From VAZQ01 sp963702695 (GTDB lineage: Bacteria; Pseudomonadota; Alphaproteobacteria; Rhizobiales; Xanthobacteraceae), in NCBI GenBank assembly GCA_963702695.1, contig CAVPDS010000029.1:248001-312000 (forward strand): a stretch of DNA of 64,000 bases. The letters run 5' to 3'. Position 1 is the first letter of the stretch, and each line of letters opens with the position of its first letter. The notes under the pieces are model-generated. The model was not told the DNA's origin. It saw nothing but the letters and a program-made list of their open reading frames with translations, and searched no databases. Made by a program: the position numbers and the translations under genes. This document shows, piece after piece, positions 42,891 through 51,992 of this stretch.

Positions 42891-44882
42891 ATGTCAGGCC
42901 GAACAGGCAGTTTTCTTTCCTCGGCTCCGGCGCGGCTACTGGCAGTAGTCGCCGCGATGGTGGTTGCGTTCGGTGCGATTGTGATCGCCTGGCAGGTCAT
43001 GAGTTCCAGGAAGGAGGCCGCAGCCGAGCTTGCCAGCCTCCAGCAGACGCTTGCGGGCGCCTCGCGTACGGCGAACGGGCTTACCTCCGACCTGACCCAA
43101 CTCTTGGAAAAGGAAATCACGGCCCCGCAAGCCCGGGTCAAGGGCATCCTCGATCGCGCTCACCAACTGGACCAGCAGTTGGACGGGGCGGCGCCAGGGT
43201 CGGCCAGCCCCGCTGGCGCGCGACAGGCAATCGCGGCAGCCACGGGCACGGCGAATGACCTCACGTTCGATCTGGCGCAGTTTTTCGAGAATGAAATCAG
43301 CGCCCCCGCGGCGCGGGTCAAAGGCGTCTTCGACCGGGACCGCGAACTGAAGCAGCAATTCGAGGCATCGGGCCAGCTTACGCCGGACCTGCGGCGGAAC
43401 TCGGCCTCGGCGCAGCGCGCGAGCGTGGATCTTCTGCTGAAGAGCAGCGATCCCGAGGGCGCTTTCGATGCCGCCGACGGCGCTCGCAAAATTCTACAAA
43501 GTTTGACGGCCAATGACCCCGGCAACAACAATTTGCAGATGGAGCTTGCTCTCACCGAGGAGAAGGTCGGCAACGTGCTGGTCACGACCGCCAAGCGCGA
43601 GGCGGCGCTTGACGCCTATCAGACTGCCATCGACATCCGCCAGAAGCTGACCGACGCCAATCCGGCCAACACCGATTGGCAGGGCGAACTGTCGGCCAGC
43701 TACGACCGAATCGGCGATGTGCTCACCGCCGCCGGGCAGAGTCAGGAGGCGCTCGCTATTTACCAGAAGGTGATCGCGATCCGTCAGAAGCTCGTCGATG
43801 GCGATCCCAAAAACGCGGCGCTGCAGCGTGATCTCTCCATCGGCTACGAGCGCGCCGGGAACGTGCAGGCGGCTTCCGGGCAGCGCCAGGAGGCGCTCGC
43901 GAGCTATCAGAAAGGGCTCGCGATCACGCAAAAGCTCGTTGAAGCCAATCCCGACAACTCGGAATGGCAGCGGGACCTGGCCTTCACGAACGACAATATC
44001 GGGGGCCTGATGGCTGCGGCCGGCAATCGCGTTGAGGCGCTCACTACGTTCGAGAAAGTGCTCGCGATCCGGCAGAAGGTTGCTGCCGCTGAACCAGATA
44101 ACAAGGAATGGCAGCGCGATCTGACGCTTAGCTACGATCGGATCGGCGACATGCTGCTCGCGGATAACAGGCGTCCGGAGGCGATCGTCGTATTCCAGAA
44201 GGGACTCGAAATTCGCCAGACGCTCGCGGCCGCCGAGCCCGCCAATACCCAATGGCAGCGCGACCTCACCGTCAGCTACAACAAGATCGGCGACATGCAA
44301 CTGGAGGCAGGCCGGCGCGAAGAGGCACTCGCCGCCTACCAGAAGGGGCTCTCGATCCGCGAGCAGATCGCCAACACCGCTCCCACCAATGTGCAATGGC
44401 AGCGCGACCTCGCGGTGAGCTATGACCGGATCGGCGATGTGTTGTCCGACGCCGGCAAGCGCGACGACGCGCTCGCGGCCTATCGCAAGAATCTCGACAT
44501 TCGCCAGCGGCTCGCCGCCAGCGATCCTGACAACGCCGAATGGCAGAGTGACCTGCAACTGAGCATCGGCCGCGTGGGCGGGTTCGCCTACCGTTACCTG
44601 AAGGCCGGCGAATACCCCAAGGCGCTTGCCGCCGCCGACGCCGCCATCGCGCTGGCGCCGGGGATGATATGGCTGCAGACGAACCGGGCGCATGCCCTGA
44701 TGTTCCTTGGCCGCGTCGACGACGCGCGCGCGCTGTACTTGCGATATCGCGGGTCGAAGAACGTCCAGGAAGACAAATCCTGGGTGCAGTTGGTGCTCCA
44801 GGACTTCGCCGATCTGCGCAAGGCAAAGCGGACGCACCCGCTAATGACCGAGATCGAGAAGACGTTCGCCAACGGCGGCTGA
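42891..44882 (+). CDS. Membrane-anchored TPR-like repeat protein
   Basis: 663 residues. One N-terminal membrane helix (LLAVVAAMVVAFGAIVIAW) precedes about 130 residues of helical linker with two internally repeated segments (LTSDLTQLLEKEITAPQARVKGILDRAH and LTFDLAQFFENEISAPAARVKGVFDRD). Then come at least seven roughly 48-residue repeats, each reading like P.N..WQRDL..SYDRIGD....AG...EAL..YQKGL.IRQKL. Such repeats scaffold protein complexes. ATG 42891 is chosen over a TTG two codons earlier. Nothing in the neighbourhood points to its partners. Confidence 0.75.
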   Translation: MSGRTGSFLSSAPARLLAVVAAMVVAFGAIVIAWQVMSSRKEAAAELASLQQTLAGASRTANGLTSDLTQLLEKEITAPQARVKGILDRAHQLDQQLDGAAPGSASPAGARQAIAAATGTANDLTFDLAQFFENEISAPAARVKGVFDRDRELKQQFEASGQLTPDLRRNSASAQRASVDLLLKSSDPEGAFDAADGARKILQSLTANDPGNNNLQMELALTEEKVGNVLVTTAKREAALDAYQTAIDIRQKLTDANPANTDWQGELSASYDRIGDVLTAAGQSQEALAIYQKVIAIRQKLVDGDPKNAALQRDLSIGYERAGNVQAASGQRQEALASYQKGLAITQKLVEANPDNSEWQRDLAFTNDNIGGLMAAAGNRVEALTTFEKVLAIRQKVAAAEPDNKEWQRDLTLSYDRIGDMLLADNRRPEAIVVFQKGLEIRQTLAAAEPANTQWQRDLTVSYNKIGDMQLEAGRREEALAAYQKGLSIREQIANTAPTNVQWQRDLAVSYDRIGDVLSDAGKRDDALAAYRKNLDIRQRLAASDPDNAEWQSDLQLSIGRVGGFAYRYLKAGEYPKALAAADAAIALAPGMIWLQTNRAHALMFLGRVDDARALYLRYRGSKNVQEDKSWVQLVLQDFADLRKAKRTHPLMTEIEKTFANGG

Positions 44883-44998
44883 CAAGCTCTACAAGCCCGC
44901 TGCCTGCGCTCATACCTGTGTTGTGCGCTGCCCCATTGCCTGTCCGCGATCGATTGATAAAGGTGCGCCCGCAAATCGACAGCGAGCACGCGCGCGTC

Positions 44999-46576
44999 AT
45001 GAACGAAGCCAGCCGGCGACCGTCCGCGGAACCGCAGGATCATGGGCCTTCCGCGCCCGGTTCTTCAGCGCCCGGTTCTTCAGCGCCCGGTTCTTCAGCG
45101 CCCGGTTCTTCAGCGCCTATGGATCACGCGGCGGTACGCGCCATCGTACTCGGCATGATGCTGGCGATGTTCCTCTCCGCGCTCGAGCAGACGATCGTCG
45201 CGCCGGCGTTGCCGACGATCGGGCGCAGCCTCGGCGACGCCGAGAATCTGTCGTGGATCGTGACCTCGTACCTGCTCAGCGCCACGGTTGCGACGCCGCT
45301 GTTCGGCAAGCTGTCCGACATCTACGGCCGCCGCACGCTCATGCTGATCAGCGTCGGCATCTTCATCGTCGGCTCGATCGCCTGCGCGCTCGCACCGACG
45401 ATGTGGGCGCTGATCCTGGCGCGGTCGCTGCAGGGGATCGGTGGTGGTGGCATCCTGCCGCTTGCGCAGACCGTGATCGCCGACCTGCTCTCGCCGCGCG
45501 AGCGCCCGATCGTGCAGAGTTATTCCTCGGTCATGTTCATGAGTGCGAGCATCCTCGGGCCTGTGCTCGGCGGCTTCCTCACCGATTACGTGCACTGGTC
45601 GATGATCTTCTGGATCAACGTGCCGCTCGGCATAGCTGCGCTGGTGATGACCGATCGGTCGCTGCGCCGCCTGCCGCGCAACGAGCGTCCGCACCGGCTC
45701 GATTTTGTCGGCGCAGGCCTCATGGTGGTGGCGACGCTCGCCGTGCTGCTGACGCTGGCCTGGGGTGGCAAGCGTTTTGGATGGGGTTCGCCGCAGATTA
45801 TCGGCCTCGTCGGCAGTTCGGTCGTCATGTGGGGCCTGTTTGCGCTCCGGATCGTGAGGGCGCCGGAGCCGTTCATTCCACTGGCCATGGTGCGGGAGCC
45901 GGTGGTGGGCGGCATCGTCGCCGTGGGATTTTTCGGAGTCGGCACAATCATCGGCCTGTCGATTTTCGTGCCGCTCTACATCGAACTCGTACTCGGAGAA
46001 TCCGCCAGCGCCTCCGGCGTTGCGTTGATCGCCTTCATGGCGGGCGCGACGGCCGGTTCGATGCGCGCCGGCCGGCTGATCTCGCGGCTCGATCGCTACA
46101 AGCGCGTGCCGGTGGTGGGACTGATGATCGGGATCGCGTCGCTGGTCGCTTTCGCGATCTGGCCAGGCGATCTCTCGCTGTTGCAGGTCTCCGCGCTGCT
46201 GGCGTTTGGCGCGCTGGGCCTCGGCACGCTCTATCCGACCACGACCGTTATCATCCAGAACGCGGTGCTGCCGCATCAGCTCGGGACCGCCACCGGGACC
46301 TTGAACTTCTTTCGCCAGTTGGGCGGCGCGATCATCGTTGCCGTGTTCGGGGCGCTCGTGCTCGGTGGGATCGACGCGGGCGACGGCGTTCTGACCTTCG
46401 ATCAGCTCACCAGCGTTTCCGGGGCCGATTTTGCCAACGTGTTCCGCTGGGTCTTCGCGGCCGCGGCGGCCTTTCTCACCATCGCCCTGATCGTTGTGCT
46501 GATGATCGAGGAGCGGCCTCTGCGCGGTCCGGCAATGCCAACGCCGGTCCCTGCGCCTTCGGTTGCCGCGGAATGA
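44999..46576 (+). CDS. MFS transporter, DHA2 (14-helix) drug exporter, copy 1
   Basis: 525 residues. After a low-complexity tail coded by 15-bp direct repeats (four APGSS units) come the typical DHA2 signatures: MLAMFLSALEQTIVAPALPTI in helix 1, SYLLSATVATPLFGKLSDIYGRR in the helix 2-3 loop and ARSLQGIGGGGILPLAQ in helix 4-5. The rest has about 14 helices and ends EERPLRGPA. It is predicted to export hydrophobic compounds by proton antiport; the substrate is unknown. A paralogue follows at 46719. Confidence 0.9.
   Translation: MNEASRRPSAEPQDHGPSAPGSSAPGSSAPGSSAPGSSAPMDHAAVRAIVLGMMLAMFLSALEQTIVAPALPTIGRSLGDAENLSWIVTSYLLSATVATPLFGKLSDIYGRRTLMLISVGIFIVGSIACALAPTMWALILARSLQGIGGGGILPLAQTVIADLLSPRERPIVQSYSSVMFMSASILGPVLGGFLTDYVHWSMIFWINVPLGIAALVMTDRSLRRLPRNERPHRLDFVGAGLMVVATLAVLLTLAWGGKRFGWGSPQIIGLVGSSVVMWGLFALRIVRAPEPFIPLAMVREPVVGGIVAVGFFGVGTIIGLSIFVPLYIELVLGESASASGVALIAFMAGATAGSMRAGRLISRLDRYKRVPVVGLMIGIASLVAFAIWPGDLSLLQVSALLAFGALGLGTLYPTTTVIIQNAVLPHQLGTATGTLNFFRQLGGAIIVAVFGALVLGGIDAGDGVLTFDQLTSVSGADFANVFRWVFAAAAAFLTIALIVVLMIEERPLRGPAMPTPVPAPSVAAE
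45053..45112 (+). repeat. Four tandem 15-bp repeats inside the exporter gene
   Basis: The unit GCGCCCGGTTCTTCA occurs four times in exact tandem from 45053 to 45112, followed by a partial unit. It stays in frame and codes for repeated Ala-Pro-Gly-Ser-Ser at the N-terminus of the transporter. Copy number could vary between strains by slippage without breaking the frame. Confidence 0.95.
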
Positions 46577-46718
46577 GAATCCGCCGCCCGACTTGGGCGG
46601 CCACAGGCGTGGCAGCGTCCCAATTCATGGCAGCGTCCCGATTGCAGCCATTGAAATTGCAGCCGCGCGGGGTGATGTTGCGTGTCGGCAGGTCCTGCCG
46701 GGAGCGATTCTGAGACCA

Positions 46719-48320
46719 ATGAGCTTAGCTGAAAAACGGAGCTTAGCTGAAGAACCGGCAGCGGCTTCCAGGGTCGAAACGCCCTTGCCTCCCGATACCG
46801 GTCCAAAGCACTCCGAACAATTGCCCCCTGCGAGGCCGCCGCTCACCAAGGCCGAGATTCGCCTCGTCTTCAACGGGCTCATGCTGGCCGGCTTCCTGTC
46901 GGCGGTGAACCAGACGATCGTCGCGAGTGCGCTTCCCACCATCGGGCACGATCTTGGCGACCTGAGCAATCTCTCCTGGGTCATCATCTCCTATCTGTTG
47001 TCGTCGACGGTGGTGGCGCCGCTCTACGGCAAGCTCAGCGACATTCACGGCCGCCGCGCCATGATGCTGGTGGCGGTCGGGCTTTTCATCGCCGGTTCGA
47101 CGCTTTGCGCAGTCGCGCCCAACATGTCGTTGCTGATCGTCGCACGCACATTGCAGGGCGTCGGCGGCGGCGGCATCGTACCGATCGTGCAGACCACGAT
47201 CGCCGACATGGTGACGCCGCGCGAACGCGGACACTACCAGGCCTACATGGGGATCGCCTGGATCTCCGCCGGCGTGGTCGGGCCGGCGCTCGGCGGCATC
47301 ATCGCCGACCAGTTCCACTGGTCGCTGATCTTCTGGCTCAATGTTCCGCTCGGCCTGCTGGCGGCGATGCTCGTTTCGAGCTCGATGAAACGCCTGCCGA
47401 ACCATAAGCACCCGCACAAGCTCGACATGTTGGGCGCGACGCTGATGATCGCCGCTTCGGTCGCGCTCCTGCTCGCGCTCACCTCTGGTGGAACGCGGGT
47501 GCCATGGATGTCGTTGCAGATTTTCTTTCTGGTCGCGGCTTCGGTGGTGCTGACGGTCGTGCTCGGCTGGTGGCTAAGGCGGGCGCCTGAGCCCTTCCTG
47601 CCCCTCAATGTGCTGGCCAACCCCATCATGCGGGTCGGCACGATGACGACCTCCTGTGCCCTCGGCGTGATGACCGGGATGATGATCTATCTGCCGCTCT
47701 ACTATCAGGTTCTGCACAAGCTGACGGCGACGCAGTCTGGGCTCGCCCTCATTCCGGTGATCGTGATGACGACGCCAGGCTCGATGCTCTCGGGCCGCGC
47801 GATGATGTATCTGCGCCATTACAAGATCGCGGCCTATTTCGGAATGAGCCTTGCGACTCTGATGGTGGGATTGCTGGTGCTTTGGCCAAAGATGGCATTG
47901 CTGCCGACGATCGCTGCTGTCGCCGTGATTGGATTTGGCGTTGGCACGGTGTTTCCGGTCGCAACCGTCTCCGTGCAAAACGCGGTGGCGCGGCATGAGG
48001 TCGGCACCGCGACCGGAGCGATGAACTTCTTCCGTGCGCTGGCGAGCGCGCTCATCGTCGCGATCATGGGGGCGATCCTGCTCGCCGGACTTGGCGCGAC
48101 ACCGCAGCGCGGTGGCGCAGGCGTCGAGCTTCTGGTCTCGAGGGCGGGCGCCGCCGGTATCGACCTCGCCGAGACTTTCCGCTGGATGTTCGTCGCTGCC
48201 TTCGCGTTTGCGGTGCTTGCGTTGATCGCGCTGATTTTGCTCGAGGAGCGGCCCCTGCGCGGCCCGGCGACCGACGTCCCGGCCACCCGTTCCGCACCAC
48301 AATCCGCGCCGGTGGAGTAG
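46719..48320 (+). CDS. MFS transporter, DHA2 (14-helix) drug exporter, copy 2
   Basis: 533 residues, paralogous to the previous gene with the same motif order: LAGFLSAVNQTIVASALPTI, SYLLSSTVVAPLYGKLSDIHGRR, ARTLQGVGGGGIVPIVQ and a final EERPLRGPA. Two tandem copies suggest a duplication, or a pair that acts as a heteromer. The N-terminal 40 residues are low-complexity (SLAEKRSLAEEPAAASR), and the SLAE unit is a direct repeat. About 14 helices are expected. The gap to copy 1 is 142 bp. Confidence 0.9.
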   Translation: MSLAEKRSLAEEPAAASRVETPLPPDTGPKHSEQLPPARPPLTKAEIRLVFNGLMLAGFLSAVNQTIVASALPTIGHDLGDLSNLSWVIISYLLSSTVVAPLYGKLSDIHGRRAMMLVAVGLFIAGSTLCAVAPNMSLLIVARTLQGVGGGGIVPIVQTTIADMVTPRERGHYQAYMGIAWISAGVVGPALGGIIADQFHWSLIFWLNVPLGLLAAMLVSSSMKRLPNHKHPHKLDMLGATLMIAASVALLLALTSGGTRVPWMSLQIFFLVAASVVLTVVLGWWLRRAPEPFLPLNVLANPIMRVGTMTTSCALGVMTGMMIYLPLYYQVLHKLTATQSGLALIPVIVMTTPGSMLSGRAMMYLRHYKIAAYFGMSLATLMVGLLVLWPKMALLPTIAAVAVIGFGVGTVFPVATVSVQNAVARHEVGTATGAMNFFRALASALIVAIMGAILLAGLGATPQRGGAGVELLVSRAGAAGIDLAETFRWMFVAAFAFAVLALIALILLEERPLRGPATDVPATRSAPQSAPVE

Positions 48321-48551
48321 CCATCAGGCCGGAGTTGCGCCTCGGTGGGTCTCCTGACGGCTGCTTGGTGCCGGAGGAAAATGGAGGCCAAGCTTGAACC
48401 TGCTGGCTCTCACCAGCAACTCATAACAACCGGCACCGTTCTGAAACGCGCCAGATTAGCTGCGCCAGGCGACAGGTCGTCGCCATGCCCGCGGCTCGAG
48501 ACTGGTTGCATCGTAAAAAGTCGATGCACCTGGAGACGGCGGGAGACAGCT

Positions 48552-49427
48552 ATGTCCAATAAAACGACAATAGGATTGCCCAAGAAGCCGATCCATCACA
48601 AACCTTCCGTTGAAATCACTTATGCTCCCGGGATTGTCATAGCCTACCCGGACTTTGACGATTGGCGTGGCCTGTATGACTTCCAGGGAACGTTGAAATC
48701 GAGGGGTCTCAATTGGAACCAAGACATCTTTCACAGCCTTGCAAACAATCACGTGAAGTCCGTGACCGAAGAGCTCGACTTGATCTCCAAGCGAACCACA
48801 GGTCGAGTGGTTTTCGGCGCGATCAAAGGGAAGTCGCCCTTGAAGGTGAGGATATTTCCGTATGATTTCATGTCGTCTTCAAATTGGTCCAGCAGACCGC
48901 TTGCTGTAACCTCGGCTGCCGACTGGAACGCAGCGTGGCAAAAAAATGCGCCAGTCATCGGGGCGGGACCCGATGGTAAGCGCTTCAGTAGTGATGACAT
49001 TGGCTCGGGTGACGGCAGCGACGCCGATATCTTTTTCTCGAAGAAGCACTCCTCGGCAATCAAGCTTCCGGACGAGGTGCTGATACACGAGCTGGTGCAC
49101 GCATCCCGGATCGTGGGCGGAGAATTCTATGACATGCCGATGAGCGGAGGCTACGGTAATCAAGAGGAGTTTCTCGCCGTCGTGATTGCCGACATGTACC
49201 GTTCCGAAAAGCGAAGGCCGCTCATCAACTATCATGGCGGCAGTATCGATGCTGCGACCTTCCTCGATATCAAATTAAGTCCGACACCTAGATTGGTGCT
49301 GGCACTCTTGCGAAGCCGGCAGTCGTCGCTCTTTACGGCGCTCGCGCAGGCCAAGACACCGTTCAATCCTTTCCAGCAGGTCGATGCGGAATCGAAGGCG
49401 CTGATCGCGAAGATCGAACGGGATTAG
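48552..49427 (+). CDS. M91-like (NleD-type) zinc metalloprotease, orphan
   Basis: 291 residues, less GC-rich and with more lysine and asparagine codons than its neighbours, a possible sign of transfer. The metal site is VLIHELVHASRIVGG (His179, Glu180, His183), followed by a Gly-rich loop and YGNQEEFLAVVIADMYRSEKRRPL, whose glutamates would supply the third ligand. This matches the M91 family, in which the E. coli type III effector NleD cuts host kinases. No type III or VI secretion genes are in the window, and no signal peptide is seen. ATG 48552 starts it; the frame extends upstream without support. Confidence 0.75.
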   Translation: MSNKTTIGLPKKPIHHKPSVEITYAPGIVIAYPDFDDWRGLYDFQGTLKSRGLNWNQDIFHSLANNHVKSVTEELDLISKRTTGRVVFGAIKGKSPLKVRIFPYDFMSSSNWSSRPLAVTSAADWNAAWQKNAPVIGAGPDGKRFSSDDIGSGDGSDADIFFSKKHSSAIKLPDEVLIHELVHASRIVGGEFYDMPMSGGYGNQEEFLAVVIADMYRSEKRRPLINYHGGSIDAATFLDIKLSPTPRLVLALLRSRQSSLFTALAQAKTPFNPFQQVDAESKALIAKIERD

Positions 49428-49433
49428 AGCGGC

Positions 49434-49520
49434 TTCGTTTGCCGTCACAAACGAAAGCGGGCGAGCCCGTCAACGGCCCGCCCGCCTCGTCTTGGATCGC
49501 GCGCCGCACGAGCGGCGCGC
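49434..49520. terminator. Hairpins between convergent genes after the M91-like and propeller genes
   Basis: Three stems lie between the stops: CTTCGTTTG/CAAACGAAAG at about 49435-49460, GCGGGCG/CGCCCGC next, and a perfect 9-bp stem GCGCGCCGC/GCGGCGCGC at 49499-49520. They probably end transcription from both sides. None has a long T tract. Confidence 0.5.
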
Positions 49521-49533
49521 ATGCGTTTCAGCT

Positions 49534-51369
49534 TTACTGCCCGGCCTGCGCTTTGAGCGCGGCGATCTCAGCTTCGCTGCGCGGCGTCATCGTCGCGACC
49601 TTGCTCGTGCGCGAGTAGGGGATGACCACTTCGGTCTTGCCGTCCTTCTCGAGCAGCGAGATGTAGCGCGCCTCGGTGCCGCGGGTCGGCAGGTCGAACG
49701 TCGTCCACTGCTTCTTCTCCGGGTCGTAGCGCAGCACGACGTCCGAAGTCCAGATATTGAGCCATGCATTGTGATGGTTGTCGACGGCCACGTGATACGC
49801 CTGCATCGAGCCGTTGAACGGGAGCGGCACGAAGCTCGTATCCATCGTGTGGGTGTCGATACGCGCGAGGCTCGAGCCCCAGGAATTGCCGACCCACAGC
49901 ACGTCAGCTTGTTTGTCGGTGCCCATGCGGCGCGGGCCCTGATTCCACGGCACCGGAGCGTTGAAGTCCGGCGCGTTGAACTTCTCATAGAACGCGCGCT
50001 GCTCCTCCGTGATCTGATCCTTGTCTCCGACCACGCGCGGCAGCTTGACCTCCGAGACCTTGCCGGTCGCGGCGTCGCCGTGGCCGATCGTGTCGATGAT
50101 CATCTCGGCCCACCAGCCATTGCCGTCGCGGTCGCCGGCGGCGCCGTAGGTGACGCCGTTGCCGTTCGGAGTCTTGTAGGTGATCGACTTGAACTCGGTG
50201 AACTTCTCGGATTTCGGATCGAAGCGCAGCGCGCCTTCGGGTGATGACACCCAGATCTGGCCCTTGCCGTCCCAGTCGACGGTGGTCGCGCCGCCGGTCG
50301 GCGAGATGCCCTGTGGCGGCTGGAAGACTTCGATCTTCTCGGTCTTCGGATCGAGCCGGCCGAGGCTGCCTTTACCGGGATTCACGTTGAACCAGATGAT
50401 GCCATCCGGATCGCGTGTCATGCCGTGGGTGTTCGCGGCCATGCCGTTCGCGCCGTTGACCTTGAACATCTTCACTTCGCCGGACTTGGCGTTGATGCGG
50501 CCGATCGTGGTCTTGCGGTTGGGCACATTCGAGGTGAACCAGAGATTGCCGTCGAGGTCCGCCCAGGCATCGTGCACCAGCGAGCCGATGCGCGACGGGG
50601 TGCCGAGCGACCAGTCGCTGCCGTTGTTGATCGGATACTTCGCCGGCAGACCGGCCTCCTCCTGCACCGGCACATCGTACTCCTTGAATACGACGCGCGC
50701 GGCCTCGCCGGTCGGACGCGGACGCAGGTTGAACTTCATCGCGGTCTCGCCCGGGCCGCGGGCACGCGCGAGGTAGGCCGCCAGCTCCTTCTGATGGAAG
50801 TTGAGCATGCCGTTGACGCGGTCCTCGCCGAGATAGACGCCGGAGACGTTGACATGCTTCATCAGGTTGATGATGCGGTTCCAGCCGGTCTCGTCGAACT
50901 TGTGCTGCAGCGTGAAGCTCGGGGTGTGGCAGCCGGTGCAGTTGTTCTTGACGATGGTCTTGAGCCGCACGTCGTTTTCATTGTCGGCCGGCAGCGAGGC
51001 GATCACCTCGTCGCCCGGAAGCTGGCGCTCGAAGTCCTTGAGCGTGTCGAGGGTGAAGTCCGCATGCTTGGCGGCGCCGAGATCGACGTCGCTCTTGGCG
51101 GTCTGGAAGGTGACGGCCTGCGCCCAGACGTGATATTTTCCTGACGGCAGCGGCGGGAAGTAATAGGCGCCGGACTCGTCGGTGAACACCGACGTGGTGA
51201 TCGTGGAACCTTCGGCCTTGGCCGAGATGGCGACGCCGCCAAGCTTGTCGCCGGCGGTGGATTTGACTGATCCCGACAGGACGACATCGGCAGCGTAGGC
51301 AGGGCAGGTGATAACGGCCGCACTGGCGGCGAGCGCCGCGGCGAGCGAAAAGGCTCTTGCGTGTCTCAT
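49534..51369 (-). CDS. Periplasmic haem-propeller protein 1 (carboxypeptidase-regulatory-like, CxxCH, Vgb-like)
   Basis: 611 residues. Signal peptide to about residue 26 (PAYA-AD). A carboxypeptidase-regulatory-like beta-sandwich (28-105: GVAISAKAEGSTITTSVFTDESGAYYFPPLPSGKYHVWAQ). A haem-attachment site NNCTGCH (Cys144, Cys147, His148). Then a long Vgb-like (virginiamycin B lyase/streptogramin lyase) beta-propeller with repeated GNLWFTSN, GIIWFNVN and WVSSPEG blades. The CTGCH suggests one covalent c-type haem. It may be an oxidase or electron-transfer protein of unknown substrate. A cytochrome c gene lies 27 bp upstream; two paralogues follow further upstream in this strand. Confidence 0.75.
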   Translation of the reverse strand: MRHARAFSLAAALAASAAVITCPAYAADVVLSGSVKSTAGDKLGGVAISAKAEGSTITTSVFTDESGAYYFPPLPSGKYHVWAQAVTFQTAKSDVDLGAAKHADFTLDTLKDFERQLPGDEVIASLPADNENDVRLKTIVKNNCTGCHTPSFTLQHKFDETGWNRIINLMKHVNVSGVYLGEDRVNGMLNFHQKELAAYLARARGPGETAMKFNLRPRPTGEAARVVFKEYDVPVQEEAGLPAKYPINNGSDWSLGTPSRIGSLVHDAWADLDGNLWFTSNVPNRKTTIGRINAKSGEVKMFKVNGANGMAANTHGMTRDPDGIIWFNVNPGKGSLGRLDPKTEKIEVFQPPQGISPTGGATTVDWDGKGQIWVSSPEGALRFDPKSEKFTEFKSITYKTPNGNGVTYGAAGDRDGNGWWAEMIIDTIGHGDAATGKVSEVKLPRVVGDKDQITEEQRAFYEKFNAPDFNAPVPWNQGPRRMGTDKQADVLWVGNSWGSSLARIDTHTMDTSFVPLPFNGSMQAYHVAVDNHHNAWLNIWTSDVVLRYDPEKKQWTTFDLPTRGTEARYISLLEKDGKTEVVIPYSRTSKVATMTPRSEAEIAALKAQAGQ

Positions 51370-51396
51370 GGCATTTCTCCCGTTTGGAATGACCGC

Positions 51397-51762
51397 TCAG
51401 CGCTGCGGATTGGCAGGAGCGGGCTGCGGTGGAGGGGTGGGAACAACTTTCAGATACGCGACGATGGCGTTGATCTGGTCGGGGCTGAACAGAACCTTGA
51501 ATCCGGGCATGCGGGGCGTGCCGTCGCTGATCGTCTCGCGCATGATCGATTCGTCGCCGTTGGCCGAATCCTTCGACAGGACCGGGCCGTACTGCTGGCT
51601 CGTGATCTGGGGTTTGGTGTGGCAGACCCCGCAGTGCTGGTAGAATAATCGCTGGCCCAGCTTCTGCTGCTCGCTGAGCGTTGCGGGGTCGGGGGCCTGT
51701 TGGGCGGACGCGGTCTGGAGGGCGCTGAACAACAAAAATAAGGTCGATGCACCACGCATCAT
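51397..51762 (-). CDS. Small periplasmic cytochrome c, copy 1
   Basis: 121 residues. A signal peptide (up to SAQQAP) precedes a c-type haem site YQHCGVCH, followed by PRMPGFKVLFSPDQINAIVAYL with the likely Met ligand in the RMPGF stretch. Class I cytochromes of this kind carry electrons in the periplasm. It is 27 bp upstream of the propeller protein gene 49534-51369 on the same strand, so the two are probably an operon. Partner oxidation of the propeller haem is a reasonable inference. Confidence 0.88.
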   Translation of the reverse strand: MMRGASTLFLLFSALQTASAQQAPDPATLSEQQKLGQRLFYQHCGVCHTKPQITSQQYGPVLSKDSANGDESIMRETISDGTPRMPGFKVLFSPDQINAIVAYLKVVPTPPPQPAPANPQR

Positions 51763-51915
51763 CTGGCATTTCTCCCGAATACTTCTTGTCCAGGCACTCT
51801 ACGCCAGTGACTGCGGGGGGAAAAGGGCGCCGGCATGCCTGCGCTGCATGACCAGGGTACGGAGTCTTCGGTTCCGCCCTTCGCCGTCGGCTCCCGGAGG
51901 CCTGCTCTGAATCCA

Positions 51916-51951
51916 GCGGGCGGGACTCGGCCTGAGCCAAGTCCCGCCCGC
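51916..51951 (-). terminator. Hairpin after propeller protein 2
   Basis: GCGGGCGGGACT and AGTCCCGCCCGC form a perfect 12-bp stem with a 12-base loop, 41 bp beyond the stop of the gene that ends at 51993. No T tract is seen on the minus strand. Confidence 0.6.
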
Positions 51952-51992
51952 GTGAGAGGCCCGACGCCCGCAGGCCCTCGGGTCGGTCGAGA

